Shown: in pieces, positions 9,728-20,545 of the stretch | Layout of the letters: every line of letters begins with the position of its first letter | Position numbering within the stretch: position 1 is the first letter of the stretch | Source of the DNA: Pelargonium cotyledonis | Taxonomy: Eukaryota; Streptophyta; Magnoliopsida; Geraniales; Geraniaceae | DNA length: 31,142 nt | NCBI GenBank assembly: GCA_036897625.1 | Contig: JAYMTA010000334.1 | Location: 1-31,142, forward strand | Direction of reading: 5' to 3' | Translations under genes and position numbers: made by a program | Notes under the pieces: generated by a model | The model's input: the letters and a program-made list of their open reading frames with translations, nothing else | Database searches by the model: none | What the model was told of the DNA's origin: nothing

Positions 9728-12042
9728 ATGGAGGAAGAGCCAGAGAAGGAGCCTGAGTCTGAACAAGAAAAGGAGGCTGAGACAGAGACAGAAGCAGAAG
9801 GAGAAGCAGAACCAGAGAAGGACAAAGAGAAAGAGAAAGAATCAAGCCACCGCCACCACCACCACCACTCCAAAGGGAAGTCCAAAGACAAGGACAAGAA
9901 GGAGAAGGCCAGAGAGCGCAGAGAAAAGAGACTCCAACAAATCTCTCTTCTCAGAACCATCCCCTATTCTGATCACCAGAGGTACCTTTTTGCATTTTTG
10001 TTCTCTAATTTCTGCTTCAGAATTTGCATTTTTAGCTTTAAAGATCAAATCTTGAAACCCATTTGATATTGAACTAGATCTGGGCAGCAAAACCCATATT
10101 GCAAATTTGACAAATGATACAAGTTTTGTGTGCTTATGAGAGCTTTACTCTCTTCTATATTGCATTTTATGTTCATCAATATCTGCTTCAGAAGATGCAA
10201 TGTTCTATGATTGTTAGTATTAAAGGCCAAATCTTGAAACCCATTTGATTTGACACTTTGCCAAACACTAAATTGTAAGGATGGTGTACCAATTAGCCAC
10301 TTTTTGGGTTTGTAGCACATTGTAATTTGCTCTCTTCTCCCCACTACCCATTGCTATGCATTTTGTGATGAATTTTAATATTGAACCCATAAAGTTAGTT
10401 TTGAAGGCTGAAATCTGGATAGCAAAACCCATTTAGCGAAAATGGCGAATTTTGACAATGATTCGAGTTTTGTGTGCTTATGAGACCTGAATTAGTTTTG
10501 TAGCATTGATAGCACATGTATAATTAGGGCATTGTGATTTGGGTTTGTAGGTGGTGGTCTGCAGAAACTATTGCTGTTGTGAGCGGTGGTAACAGAGGCA
10601 TCGGATTTGAGATTGTGAGGCAGCTTGCAAATCACCGAGTGACTGTCATACTGACATCAAGAGACGTCGAGGTTGGCATTGAAGCTGCTAAGGTTTTACA
10701 AGAAGGAGGTCTCAATGTGTTTTCCCATCAATTGGATGTGTTAAACCATGATTCTATCGCCACTTTTTGTGACTGGTTAAAAGAAAATTATGGTGGTTTA
10801 GATATTCTGGTAAGATCCCTAAGCCTCAATATTCATTTTTGGGAATCTTGTTTCTGTATAATTTATAAGTATGCATTTGTTTGGAAATGATTCTTTTTTT
10901 TTTTTTTGAATGCTGTTTGGAAACGATTCTAGTTGCTTAAGCTTTGAAATCCTTGATGGATTTGGTGTGAATATAGATGTTCAGACAATTAGTTGACGCG
11001 AAAATGCTTCCTATTACAATCTGTTATTTAAAGCTATGCAAGTGTATTCTCTGCAGGTGAATAATGCTGGTGTTAATTTTAACTTTGGATCTGAGAATTC
11101 TGTTGAGTATGCCAAAGATGTCATCACTACCAACTATTATGGCACCAAGAACATGATCAAAGCTTTGATACCGTTGATGAAACCTTCCTCTGTTGGTGCT
11201 CGTATCGTTAATGTGAGCTCACGGCTAGGTAAACTAAATGGCAAAAGAAATGTAAGTAAACATATCTTCTCTTCTCTCCCTTCCACTCTTGTTGCCTTAT
11301 TTAGGCATCATCTATCATTTTCATTTTTTCTTAAGCTTTCTATAACACAATCTAGCTTTCATGCTCATCTAGAAACAAGTGGCTGATGATAATTCCTAGT
11401 TTTTGTATGGTGTGAGTTTCTTTGTGATAGAAGCCTTCGACCCTCCAACCGTAGTAATCTTGGTTGTAGCTTTATTAACTTGTGAGATTCCTTGCATATG
11501 GGATGCTATTCCTAGGTTTTTTCGGGATTTTGCTCATTTAGAAAAACTTGTGGTTTACCTGATAAATTGAAGAGGTGTTTAGTTAATTTGTTTGAGCACC
11601 CTTTGCTTCATAGAAACTAATGAAAATTCTCACTGAACTCGTACAGAAAATTGAAGATGAAAATTTGAGAGAACAACTAAGTGATGTGGACTCACTCACA
11701 GAAGAAATGATTGACAATATGGTATCAACTTTCCTAAAACAAGTTGAGGATGGGACGTGGAAAGAAGGCGGGTGGCCTAAATCGTACACTGATTATGCAA
11801 TATCCAAACTTGCAGTGAATACTTACACCCGGTTAATGGCAAGGATACTTGATGATCGGTCAGATGGTGAGAAAATATATATCAACTGCTACTGCCCGGG
11901 TTCGGTGAAAACTGCAATGACAGGATGGGCTGGTAATATTTCAGCTGAAGATGCTGCTGACACTGGAGTTTGGCTGTCTTTGCTCCCAGACCAGGCAATA
12001 ACCGGGAAGTTTTTCGCAGAGAGACGCGAGATACACTTTTGA
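9728..12042 (+). CDS. SDR-family NADPH-dependent carbonyl reductase, 378 aa, 4 exons
   Basis: Exons 9728-9981, 10551-10809, 11057-11251 and 11614-12042 join with consistent phases (2, 0, 0) into 378 codons plus a TGA stop. Residues 1-70 are a charged Glu/Lys-rich extension with HRHHHHH at 41-47. The Rossmann fold then starts at WWSAETIAVVSGGNRGIG (GGNRGIG 97-103). R122 in LTSRD suggests NADPH preference, and D147 fits the adenine-pocket position. NNAG lies at 173-176, the catalytic Asn in TTNYYG at N197, catalytic Ser in NVSS at S226, YAISK at 297-301 (Tyr297/Lys301), and YCPG at 329-332. The insert of about 60 residues between Ser and Tyr is typical of the carbonyl reductase/salutaridine reductase/neomenthol dehydrogenase group. 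The substrate is unknown. The best Arabidopsis counterparts I recall are At5g51030 and At5g61830. The gene looks intact. Confidence 0.92.
10014..10550 (+). repeat. Degenerate repeats filling SDR intron 1, with a copied 3' splice site
   Basis: The block aaatcttgaaacccatttga occurs at about 10048 and 10231, and a diverged form near 10409. The block gcaaaacccat, followed by a gacaa-tgat stretch and gttttgtgtgcttatgag, occurs at 10087-10140 and 10421-10483. The string gggtttgtag occurs at the real acceptor (10541-10550) and again inside the intron at about 10307-10316. The intron therefore appears to be about three diverged copies of a unit of roughly 180 bp. Confidence 0.7.
10878..10930 (-). mobile_element. 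Tiny poly(T) insertion with target-site-like duplication in SDR intron 2
   Basis: The direct repeat tgtttggaaatgattct (10878-10894) and tgtttggaaacgattct (10914-10930) differs at one base in 17. It encloses a T run and gaatgc. This is the form expected of a retroposon inserted in antisense and truncated to little more than its poly(A) tail. Slippage plus a small duplication is the alternative. Confidence 0.45.
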
Positions 12043-12424
12043 AAAATGCTGTGTTCAAGATTATGTGGAGAGCCAGTTCCAGATTCTTGTTAACTACATG
12101 CAGCAATAGCAGTGAAAAGAAGCTTTGAACTCTTGAAGTGAAGAAGAAAAAAAAAGGATTTGAACTTGAAGTGAAGTAAATGGAGTTTCAAGTTTTGTGA
12201 TGTTTTCATGGACGTCTGCATAAACTGTATGTATCTGCTCCTAGCCATTTGAAAGCAGTTGGGATTATATTACACTTACTCTCTTTCTGCAACTTATTTT
12301 TGTAATGATGCATCATATACTATGAATATTTTGTTCATTTCTGCTTAAATATTTGTGTTCATTTCCTGATATTTGGAGTTGGAGTGGTTGATTTCTAGAG
12401 TTGCTTACAATATCTCAAAGTTAG

Positions 12425-12627
12425 TACTCTTTTTGTTTCAAAACAAATACTATTATTTCCATTTTGGAAAAAATGGAGGAGGTGTCAATTAGTACGACGT
12501 TGTATCTCGTGATTACGTGTTATAACAAATTTAATGCACACTAGCTAGCTTTCTACAACAACAGCAATTATTTTGTGGTAAAATTTTAAGAAAAATATAA
12601 CACTCGTTTTGAAACATACGGTGAATA
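12425..12627. mobile_element. Degenerate Stowaway-like MITE, about 200 bp
   Basis: The left end TA-ctctttttgtttcaaaac pairs with the reverse complement of the right end (gttttgaaacatacggtgaa-TA). Inside both ends comes an AT-rich stretch containing ata-tatt-like motifs. The terminal TA pair fits a Tc1/mariner target duplication. The arms differ at several positions, so exact ends are approximate. Confidence 0.5.
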
Positions 12628-12689
12628 ATAAGCTCCTCAATCTTTAATTATTTGAGTTTATATAATTCAAAATCATAATTTTTGTATTT

Positions 12690-12893
12690 GTTTTTCTAAA
12701 TACAATGATGAAAAGAATATTAATGAAAGATTGATACATTTATGGTTGGTGTGAAATTATTTTGCTCACAATTTCATGGTACCATATTGTTTGGCTGCAA
12801 TCAATAATTTGTCTCTTATCTTCTAAACACAATGATGGAATGGAATTTCAACAAAGATTGAAATGTTGGCATGAAATTATTTTGCTCATTGTT
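12690..12893. repeat. Two-copy direct repeat, offset about 120-127 bp
   Basis: The motif tctaaatacaatgatg, followed by a gaaagattga stretch and gtgaaattattttgctcac (from about 12695), recurs as tctaaacacaatgatgg with aaagattga and atgaaattattttgctca (from about 12822). Non-coding, 3' of the SDR gene. Confidence 0.6.
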
Positions 12894-12899
12894 GTTTTC

Positions 12900-13390
12900 A
12901 TCTCCAAAGGTCAAAATGCAGAGAATGAAAGTTAAAGTTTTTAAAAAATATTATCTTTAGTATTTTTTTGAGTGTATTGTATGGTAGTAAATTTTTGACA
13001 GTAATATCATCTATCGTAATTATTGTATTAACTATGAAGTGTCAAACAATGAAACATGATATATAAATAATTTTATTAAGGACTCGCCCTTGAGGATTTG
13101 TGTCGTCGAGCGGCAATCGATGTTTAGGAGGTAAGCGTATCATTCGTTGCTCCAAGAACTCGTAATTTTGAGCACTGATTAATGTTTTGGGTGAGCATAA
13201 CATCTGTTTCTTGCGCTTGATAGCGATAGCTCCCGAGGACCGGTAGAGCCATTTCAGAGTGTGATAATGTTGCTCCTAACTGTGTACGAACCAATGTAGG
13301 AATGCAAAAGTAGGACCCCTATTTCAATTTTTTTAGCACAAATTTATTAGCAAATGCACGGAAATTAATCTGTGACGCATTAAACTCTAG
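12900..13390. other. Intergenic DNA between SDR and CRL
   Basis: The first 180 bp are AT-rich. The stretch 13080-13300 is more balanced (includes gatagcgatagctcccgagg) but has no open frame or family I recognise. It probably holds part of the CRL promoter. Confidence 0.4.
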
Positions 13391-13394
13391 TAAG

Positions 13395-13402
13395 TATAAA
13401 TA
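13395..13402 (+). promoter_or_regulatory. Candidate TATA box for CRL
   Basis: The string agtataaataacc contains a good TATAAATA match about 455 bp before the CRL start codon. It would give a long leader, so a 5'-UTR intron or another promoter element closer in is possible. Confidence 0.4.
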
Positions 13403-13664
13403 ACCAGGATAGTTGAGTCAATCTGCATGAGGCCAAGGAATTTCGGAAGAGAGAGAAAAAAAATTAACTGTTGTGTGAGGAGAGGACATCGTTCACAAGT
13501 CACAACCTGACGCCCAAAAATCGAACTCTAGCTGATTGGCTCTGATTATTTGCGATTCTTTCACCATACTCATTTCATGTTACTTATTTTCTGAACTGTT
13601 TCTGGGTTCTATAATCTTTCACACACAGAAAGGCAAAATCGAATCTCATTTCCCGTTTCAATCA

Positions 13665-13690
13665 TCTTCTTCTTCTTCTTCTTCTTCTTC
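13665..13690. repeat. TTC microsatellite in the CRL leader
   Basis: About eight ttc units in the presumed 5' UTR of CRL. Pyrimidine-rich leaders are common in plants, and length variation here could affect expression. Confidence 0.8.
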
Positions 13691-13852
13691 ACAATTGGAA
13701 AATTTGGGTTGGGTCTGCTTCAAAATTTGTAAATTCTCGGCGGAGAAGAAGAAAGTTCGAATTTTCGCAGCGTCTGTGGAATATGGTAGCTGCTGCTTCA
13801 TTCCGGTGAAAAAGGGTCTGCGTCTATAGACTCTATACATACGAATATCCTC

Positions 13853-16800
13853 ATGGGTCGGGGCACGGACCCAGACTCGGACTCCAGTGGGTGGAGCATA
13901 GCGAGAGGATTGGTGGCGAAGACACTGGTGCTGGTTGGAGGAGCACTGCTGCTGAAGCGGCTCACCAAGTCCGCTACGCGCAGGGACCATACCCGTTTCG
14001 TCTCTCAGTCTCTCAAAGGCGAAAAGGTACTGCCACTTCTTTTTCTTTTTGAATTGTTCCTGTTTTGATTCTGGGATTGATTTGGTTTTCATTTTTGTCG
14101 CGATGTGTTGTTTTGTGTAGCATTCCAGAGAGCAAGCTTCCAGAGATCCTGATAGTTACTTCAACATCAGGTCTGTGTTGCTGTACCATGAATTTTTACT
14201 AGCCTTTTCATCAAATTATTAGTTTCTGTGCCTTTAGTTTTTAAGATGCCTCCTTGATTTTATTTTTTTTTGGGAATCTGGCCTTGGCACAAGGGAAATA
14301 TACTTTTTAACCTATTTTTGATGACTTTGGTTTAGTATTCTTTGTTTTTCCCAACTTTTTTGTTGATGTTTAGCACTTTATAGAAGTAAGGTTATGAATT
14401 TGCATTTTGATTAATACCCATTATATGCTTTGGTGTAATGCTGCTTGCTAAGGACATTTTCAGCTTATAGCTTTGGTTGTTTTATGTTTCCCTTTGGGCT
14501 GCAGGATGGTCACATGCCCGGCAGCAGAGATGGTGGATGGTTCAAATGTTTTATATTTTGAGCAAGTTAGTGTAGCTCATTATGCCTTCCACTTCATCTT
14601 TAATTTCAGCTTCATTTACTTGCTGAACATTTTAATAATTATACGTCATTTTTTTTCGGGTGGTCACCAGGCTTTTTGGAGAACACCTCAGAAGCCCTTC
14701 CGGCAGGTATGTTACTGTTGCTGAAATGGTTTCCTTATAGCTGGATTTTGCAAGTCAGCATAAACTTGCCGTGAATTTCCTCTGCAAATATGTCTGAGCA
14801 TTTCAAGCTTTGTATTTTCTATGACTGAACACTATCTCCTTGATTCTAACAGCTGTATTTTTGCAGAGATTTTATATGGTGAAGCCTTGTCCGAAAGAGT
14901 TGAGATGTGATGTAGAGGTAAGCTTCTGTCCACGCATGTTTGATGTATTGCTTGTCATATGGTTTGATGTCACACTATAAATTAGGATTTTATCTTCTGA
15001 AACCCAACTCATGCCCTTTTGATCGTTTTGGAGGAAGGCTACTCATCAAATTCCATCTTTATCAAGTGATTGCTATATATGTATTTGTTTTTTTTTTCCT
15101 TCCCTCATTTGCTGAAAACCTGCTAGGACTCACCTGTAAGGTGCCCTGATGTTGCAAGTTGCAACTATGATCATGCACCACCATATGGGCCTTAGAATCA
15201 ACATAATTATGAGCAGTAAAACCTTGTGAGACTTGCACACTGCTCTGGCTTACCGGATCTGACACACCTTGCATATGAGTATCACTAATGGGATCGTGCA
15301 CGCCTTTCTGATCCTGCACACTGTCCTGAACTAATCTGTTCATTCTTTCTAGTTTTTATAAGGTAGCGCAAGCGTGTTGTTTATATTTGTTAATATGTGG
15401 CAGAAGCTAGATCTGACAATTTGGACCCGAATCCACAGGCACATGAAATCCAACCCGCATTTTGTGGGCTCGGGTAGTATAAATAGATCGGATTACATTA
15501 AACTATTCTACTGACCCGAAACCTAAATTGCCAGCTATAGCTGAACCTGGTCTGAGAATTTCTCTCAAGTAGAAATGTAGTGATCCATTATACGAACTTG
15601 TCTACATGATCATAGTCATGGAAGTAACCCAATTTTATTTAAGTTTCTGTTTGGCTGTCATTGATTTCCTAAAATTTTGATGGAAAGTTGGTGAGTTTGT
15701 GACCACTTCTTTGTCCTTGCTGGAAAAAAAAACAATTTTTAATGTTTTAAAAGCTAAAGATTTTGTTATTAATTGCTTTATGATGCAGTTAGTTGGTTTT
15801 GAAGTTTAATATTTCTTATGAATCTTCATTCTTCATGAATGTATTTTCAAGTTAATATAGTTTCCTTCTGTTCATGGGATAGGGACATAGGGTAAAAGAA
15901 ATTCTTATTTAAAACTGGATGCCACATGACCCTCAAGAATAATAATTTTATTTCCAATGGGCAGTTAAGCTCATATGCCATAAGGGATGCAGAAGATTAC
16001 AAGAACTTCTGTGATCGATCAAGAGATCAGCGCCCATTGCCTGAAGAAGTTATTGGGGTAAGCCTTCAATCACATCTAATCATGGACTCAGTACACACGA
16101 GATTCAATAATAATGAAAGGACTAAAAAAACACCATACAATGTACTAAAAGTCTCATTTTGCTGACAGGTATTTTTTGATATGTCAAATTATGGAACTAG
16201 ATTCTATAAGAATAGTTGAATACTTGAATTCCTGATTACTAACTTAGAAGTGATTTGTATGAATGGGTAACAAAGTTTGAAGATGCTTTTGCAGCATCCC
16301 ACCCTCCTCAAATTAGTTTTTTTAACAAATCTGTCAAGAAAGAGATGGTAAAGAAATAATTATTACTTATTAGGCAAGGAAAATAAATGAAAGAGGAATA
16401 AAGTGTTCTGATTTCTTCCTAATAATGTGAATTGTTCTAGCTAAGCTTATGACTGTGAGATCTATCAGATTGTGGATATTATTTGCTCCTTAAATACATT
16501 TTGTCTCGGAACAGTTTATTGAAAATATGACAATTATACAGGGATTAATTAGATAACGTAAATTACATGAAAAGTTATGTTCGTCTCTTTGGGAAAATGA
16601 TCAATTTGCAAAATTTATAACTAAAATGTTTTCCTTACTAGGTCGTCTGTATAAACTTAAATTAGTTATGTTTATATAGTATTATCATATGCATGTTTTT
16701 ATAAAATGTTGGCATGGAATTTATAGTACCCACTGTTATTATGTCACGCACAGGACATTGGAGAACATCTGACCACCATACATCTAAAACGCTGTGAACG

Positions 16801-17398
16801 GGGAAAACGCTGCTTATACGAAGGCTCAACTCCACCAGGCGGATTCCCTAATACATGGGTATATGCTCGCCAACCCTGTATTCTTGCAGAAGTTTTATTG
16901 TCTCAACCCTTTCATGTGATTAATGTCCATTTATATATGGAGTGATACCAAATTGTTTTAGTTTTCTTTGTTGCCATTAGGCTGGTATAAATGTTCCATT
17001 GTTTCTTTTATTCCTTTCTTTTTTATATATAAATAAATGATAGAATGGAGCAAGCCACTGCACTTCTGAACTCTCAGTCTTGAAGAACGGTGAGATACAC
17101 ACCTGGGATAGAGGCTATGATGACGAAGGAAATCAAGTAAGTTTGACTACCTTTTCCATATTACATTTCATTACAGGTACCTTGATAGAGTATATTAAGC
17201 ATTAGCAGTTCTGTTCGAGGTTAAAGTACAAATTATGGTATATCGTATTGTGTGATACAGGTCTGGGGGCCGAAGGGAGGTCCATATGAGTTCAAGCCTG
17301 CACCTGCCAGTAGCTTCTCCGACATGTTTCCTCTAAGTTTTTCTTCTCAGCAACCTATGGATAAACGGATAGAGGGTTCATTTGTATTGCAAGAATGA
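13853..17398 (+). CDS. CRL: CRL (CRUMPLED LEAF), CpcT/CpeT-type plastid envelope protein, 266 aa, 9 exons
   Basis: Exons: 13853-14026, 14121-14170, 14505-14565, 14671-14706, 14867-14917, 15965-16057, 16754-16858, 17044-17136, 17261-17398. All junctions are GT-AG and in phase, giving 266 codons plus TGA. Residues 19-34 (GLVAKTLVLVGGALLL) form one membrane anchor. The CpeT/chromophore-lyase-like domain follows, with SREQASRDPDSYFNIRM, VTCPAAEMVDGSNVLYFEQ, AFWRTPQKPFRQR, MVKPCPKEL, SSYAIRDAEDYKNFCDR, RPLPEEVIGDIGEHLTTI, CLYEGSTPPGGFPNTWNGA and VWGPKGGPYEFKPAP. In Arabidopsis, CRL (At5g51020) sits in the outer plastid envelope, and its loss disturbs plastid division and cell differentiation. Length and motif order match the plant family. 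The gene appears intact. Intron 5 is just over 1 kb and contains foreign coding-like DNA. Confidence 0.95.
15110..15343 (-). pseudogene. Coding-like antisense fragment inside CRL intron 5, unidentified
   Basis: The minus strand is open from about 15343 to 15062 and reads MNRLVQDSVQDQKGVHD, then DTHMQGVSDPVSQSSVQVSQ. It has internal quasi-repeats (VQDQ, VHDP, VSDP, VQVSQ) and more even codon composition than the flanking intron. It may be a transposon gag or polyprotein fragment captured in the intron, but I cannot assign a family. Immediately downstream (15415-15535) several cccga/ctcggg motifs suggest further transposon debris. Confidence 0.35.
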
Positions 17399-17409
17399 TC
17401 ATTAGTTAC

Positions 17410-17432
17410 AAAAAAAAAAAAAAAAAAAAAAA
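17410..17432. repeat. A23 homopolymer 12 bp after the CRL stop
   Basis: A run of 23 A on the plus strand, encoded in the genome, just inside the CRL 3' UTR. The remaining UTR continues with normal sequence, so it is not the site of the mRNA tail. Confidence 0.9.
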
Positions 17433-17541
17433 CATTGTGTGTAAATAATCATCTACTTCTTTTATCATATCATATTTCCCAGCCAGTTTCTGTCTGGCAT
17501 CAATTTTGAGCTGCCAAATGCTCATTTTCACTGAAATCTGA

Positions 17542-17547
17542 AATAAA
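17542..17547 (+). terminator. Candidate poly(A) signal for CRL
   Basis: AATAAA in ctgaaataaatcatg, 143 bases after the stop codon. It lies in the 360-bp space shared with the convergent rubredoxin gene, so the two 3' UTRs may approach or overlap. Confidence 0.45.
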
Positions 17548-17759
17548 TCATGTTCATATTTCATTACTGAACATTGTCCAGAATTTTCATGCCAATCAAA
17601 CAATCTGTGAATGGTGCTCAAATGTATATTATTCAAATTGATGACAAAAATCACAGTTTCAGCTTGTTGATGAGTATTACAAATTAAACAAAACGAAAAT
17701 ACAGAATATGTCTCTGCAAACATTCCGGTTGCTAATGCTTGGAAGGATAGGATTTTAGC

Positions 17760-18504
17760 CTAAAAGGTGGCGTTTAGGTAGAAGTAGAGTGCAACAAGAG
17801 CAACAATGCCAATCACAATTGCAACAGGTAATGCCTTCCTGCAAACATTTATCAAGATTTCAGTTATGTTCTTCACTAAACAGTCAAGACAACTAGTAGG
17901 AAGAGTAATCTGCAAAATGTTGGTTAACATACCCGATCGCTTCGTCTCTTTGGAGTTCGGCTTTTCGCGCCTTCCGGACATCCGCGGCATTGGCATTTTT
18001 CGAAACAGGAGGCTGGTAGGGCCTAAATCTCCTCTTGGGTGCACCACAAACTGCAAAACAAATATTCATTTACAGGCACTAGATCCGTGACATGAGTGTG
18101 TGTGATGAAGAATTACCTGGACAGGAGTATTTATCAGGTAACTTGTCGAAAGGAGTCCGATCTTGGTAAATATAGCTGCACCATACATACACATCAACAC
18201 AATCAAATTCTAACAAACTCTTTAGCAGACATTACAGAAGAAAAAGAAGGAATGAGACACAATACCCGCAATCCCGACAAATATATGCATTCTTGGAGGC
18301 AACACGGTTTGTAACAACCCGGTAAGCAGAGGTTCTGAAAACAGGCTGCTTGTAGTTGTTGAAGGGAGGCATGAGGTGTAGGGAAGGAGATAACAAGGAT
18401 GATTTAAGAGCTAAAGAATTAGGCGGGGGCCGGCGTCTCAGGCCGGCAGCATTGCCGGCGTTAGGCACTACAGCTGAAGGTTGCGAGGCTGCCCGCACTG
18501 CCAT
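17760..18504 (-). CDS. Rubredoxin-like membrane protein, 164 aa, 4 exons
   Basis: Minus-strand exons 18504-18266, 18175-18117, 18050-17933 and 17838-17760 join in phases 2, 1, 2 to 164 codons plus TAG. The start is the ATG at 18504, reading MAVRAASQPSAVVP. Residues 1 to about 70 are Ser/Ala/Arg-rich with few acids, as in a chloroplast transit peptide. The iron site is formed by two pairs, YICRDCGYIY (C76, C79) and SCPVCGAPK (C98, C101), with the aromatic and Pro residues usual in rubredoxins (RTPFDKLPDKY between them). A charged linker follows (RKARKAELQRDEAIG). Residues 140-164 (KALPVAIVIGIVALVALYFY) form a C-terminal membrane anchor. This is a one-iron electron carrier, probably on a thylakoid or other plastid membrane; the partner is unknown. 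The likely Arabidopsis counterpart is At5g51010. It converges with CRL. Confidence 0.9.
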
Positions 18505-18814
18505 CACTCTTGGCTCTCTCCTCTCCTGTACTCTACTCTACAGTCGGTATTCAGTTGAGGAATGAGAAGAGAAGATAAAAGAAGAGATAGATAGATCCTA
18601 CTAGAACATATGATATGGGTTAATATTACAAGAGAAGGACCAATTGGGAGCGTGGCTTTCATATTCCCCACACACAACCACCCCCCTTTCTTATCTTCTT
18701 CCCTTGTACTAATTTCATCGCCACCACTCAAAATTACTCTTATGCCCCTTGTTTTTTTTTCTTCATATTCTTCCTCTCATTCCTAAATTTAGGCCGAGCC
18801 CTGCCCATCCCTGA

Positions 18815-18834
18815 ACTACTACTACTACTACTAC
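18815..18834. repeat. (ACT)n microsatellite
   Basis: About six to seven act units between the rubredoxin start and the IRX10-like 3' end. The surrounding 18505-19207 has no other gene signal apart from the likely rubredoxin promoter. Confidence 0.85.
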
Positions 18835-19891
18835 AAAACTACAACACAAACATGAACCGTGAAGAAGAAACAAAACCACAAATCATAATTCAGAAGATAG
18901 TCGTAATCTACAATTATGCAGCTATGCAAATGCTTATTGTGGATTGATGAATAGCTCCATAATCCTAATAAGGGCACATGATAGCTTTCAGATTGAATTA
19001 CAACAAAACCTGATGTTAACTACAGCAGATAAGCCACACACTGAAAGGTGCAAAAGGTAATGCATAATCTTAACTCGTTTTGCTGATCCAGGTTCCGACA
19101 CTTCTGGCGCGATGCAGTACCCCCATCGTGGCAAAATGGTGCAATAATTTCTGGAGGCAAGGATTCACATGTAGGATACAGAGATTCTGAATACGGTCTA
19201 GAAGTTGTTACCAAGGTTTAAGGTCACCCTCTGGGCCTGCTGTCCAGTTTAAGATTTTCTGTCCATGTTTCAAGTAAATACTCTTGTTGTGTGGCAACTT
19301 ACGAGCAAGTCCATTCAAGACTTGATGGAAAGCATCACCGGTTGAGCAGGTTGAGGGAATAGCACAGCCTGCTTCATTGACGGGTTTGCAAGCAATCTCT
19401 GCTTCCTCAATATTACTTCGGGTGGGATAGATGTGAGTATGGTATCCAAGTCAGGAACATCCTTCTCATCTACATAAACCCCTATTTCTTCCCACGGGAT
19501 TGCATCGGCAAAAGGTAAGACAATATCATCTGCAATGATAACAGGGATGCAACCAAATATCACTGCTTCAACCAATCTTGGACTCCACGGTGCCCACCCA
19601 AGTGGGCACAAACAGAAGACAGCTCGCTGCATGTCTTCATAGTATGTCGTTGGGCGCTCAGTGGAAATGTCAAACAGTGGATTGTTCTTGAAGTTCTCCC
19701 AGACTGCTGCCCTAGCACCTCTGTAAATGTTGTCACAAAGTTAGATTCAGATATATTCTGTATTAGTCAAGTATACAACATAAATCTGGTATTTTCCTTC
19801 AGTTTGATATAGCAAATATACATGTATATTCACTATGTGTTCTTTTTCTAAACGACTTCAAAATTATAGATTTCAGCAACCAAACAGTATT

Positions 19892-19907
19892 AAAAAAAAA
19901 AAAAAAA
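19892..19907. repeat. A16 homopolymer at the IRX10-like deletion junction
   Basis: Sixteen A on the plus strand begin 3 bp from the last conserved IRX10 codon. It may mark the breakpoint or an assembly join. Confidence 0.85.
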
Positions 19908-20459
19908 CAGAAAGGCAGTGGGAGGCCATTCGGCGTCAAGTCACATGTGGTATAAACAGGGGTGTAGAACCAATCCGCTTCTTCAGGATTGAGGGTCCAA
20001 ACAGGGCTAGATAAAAGAAAACGATGCATATAGATCTCAGCAGCAAACATGTGGGTGAGGCATCTTTGGTCTTTCTGCAGAATCTTCTTATTGTATTTGC
20101 TAGGAAGTTCATAAACAAAAACTTTCAACCGTCCCACCGGATCATCTTCCAAGACATCACCAGCACTACCTACACAGGGGTAACCAAAGATGCTTTAAGG
20201 TCTCGACAATGAATATAAGGTTAAACATAATTTAGATGATTACAGAATACAATGATACATCACCAACATATAAGAGATTAAAATAAAATAAATAGTTGAA
20301 TTGAAGAATTCTAGTTAGTAAACACCATGCACATTTTATCAAATGAGTCTGAACTGATATAGCAATACCATATATGAACTTTGCAGGGTCATGAGTATAC
20401 AAACTTGATACTTTAGTTTGGAGTGAAGTGAAACAACTACAATTCAAAAATGCTGGTAA

Positions 20460-20545
20460 TTTTTTTTTTTTTTTTTTTTTTTTTTTTGTCCTACAGTCTC
20501 CCTTTCCTTTTATTTAGAGGGGGTTGGTGACAAGTAAGTTTTGAA
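20460..20545 (-). mobile_element. Possible retroposon tail (T28) with B-box-like motif, in IRX10-like intron 1
   Basis: A run of 28 T is followed on the plus strand by about 40 bp and then gttttgaacccacc. Its reverse complement ggtgggttcaaaac resembles a Pol III B box. This arrangement fits a SINE in antisense with its poly(A) tail on the left. No convincing target-site duplication or A box was found. Confidence 0.35.

Noticed and set aside
9401..10344. Several minus-strand open frames, one very serine-rich
   Set aside because: They are shadows of the Glu/Lys-rich SDR exon 1 and its intron. The plus-strand gene is certain from motifs and splice phases.
13658..14092. 144-aa minus-strand open frame opposite CRL exon 1
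   Set aside because: Antisense of a confirmed exon and of the TTC microsatellite, which gives its poly-Glu end.
18232..18507. Rubredoxin start one codon upstream of 18504
   Set aside because: That codon is GTG, not ATG.
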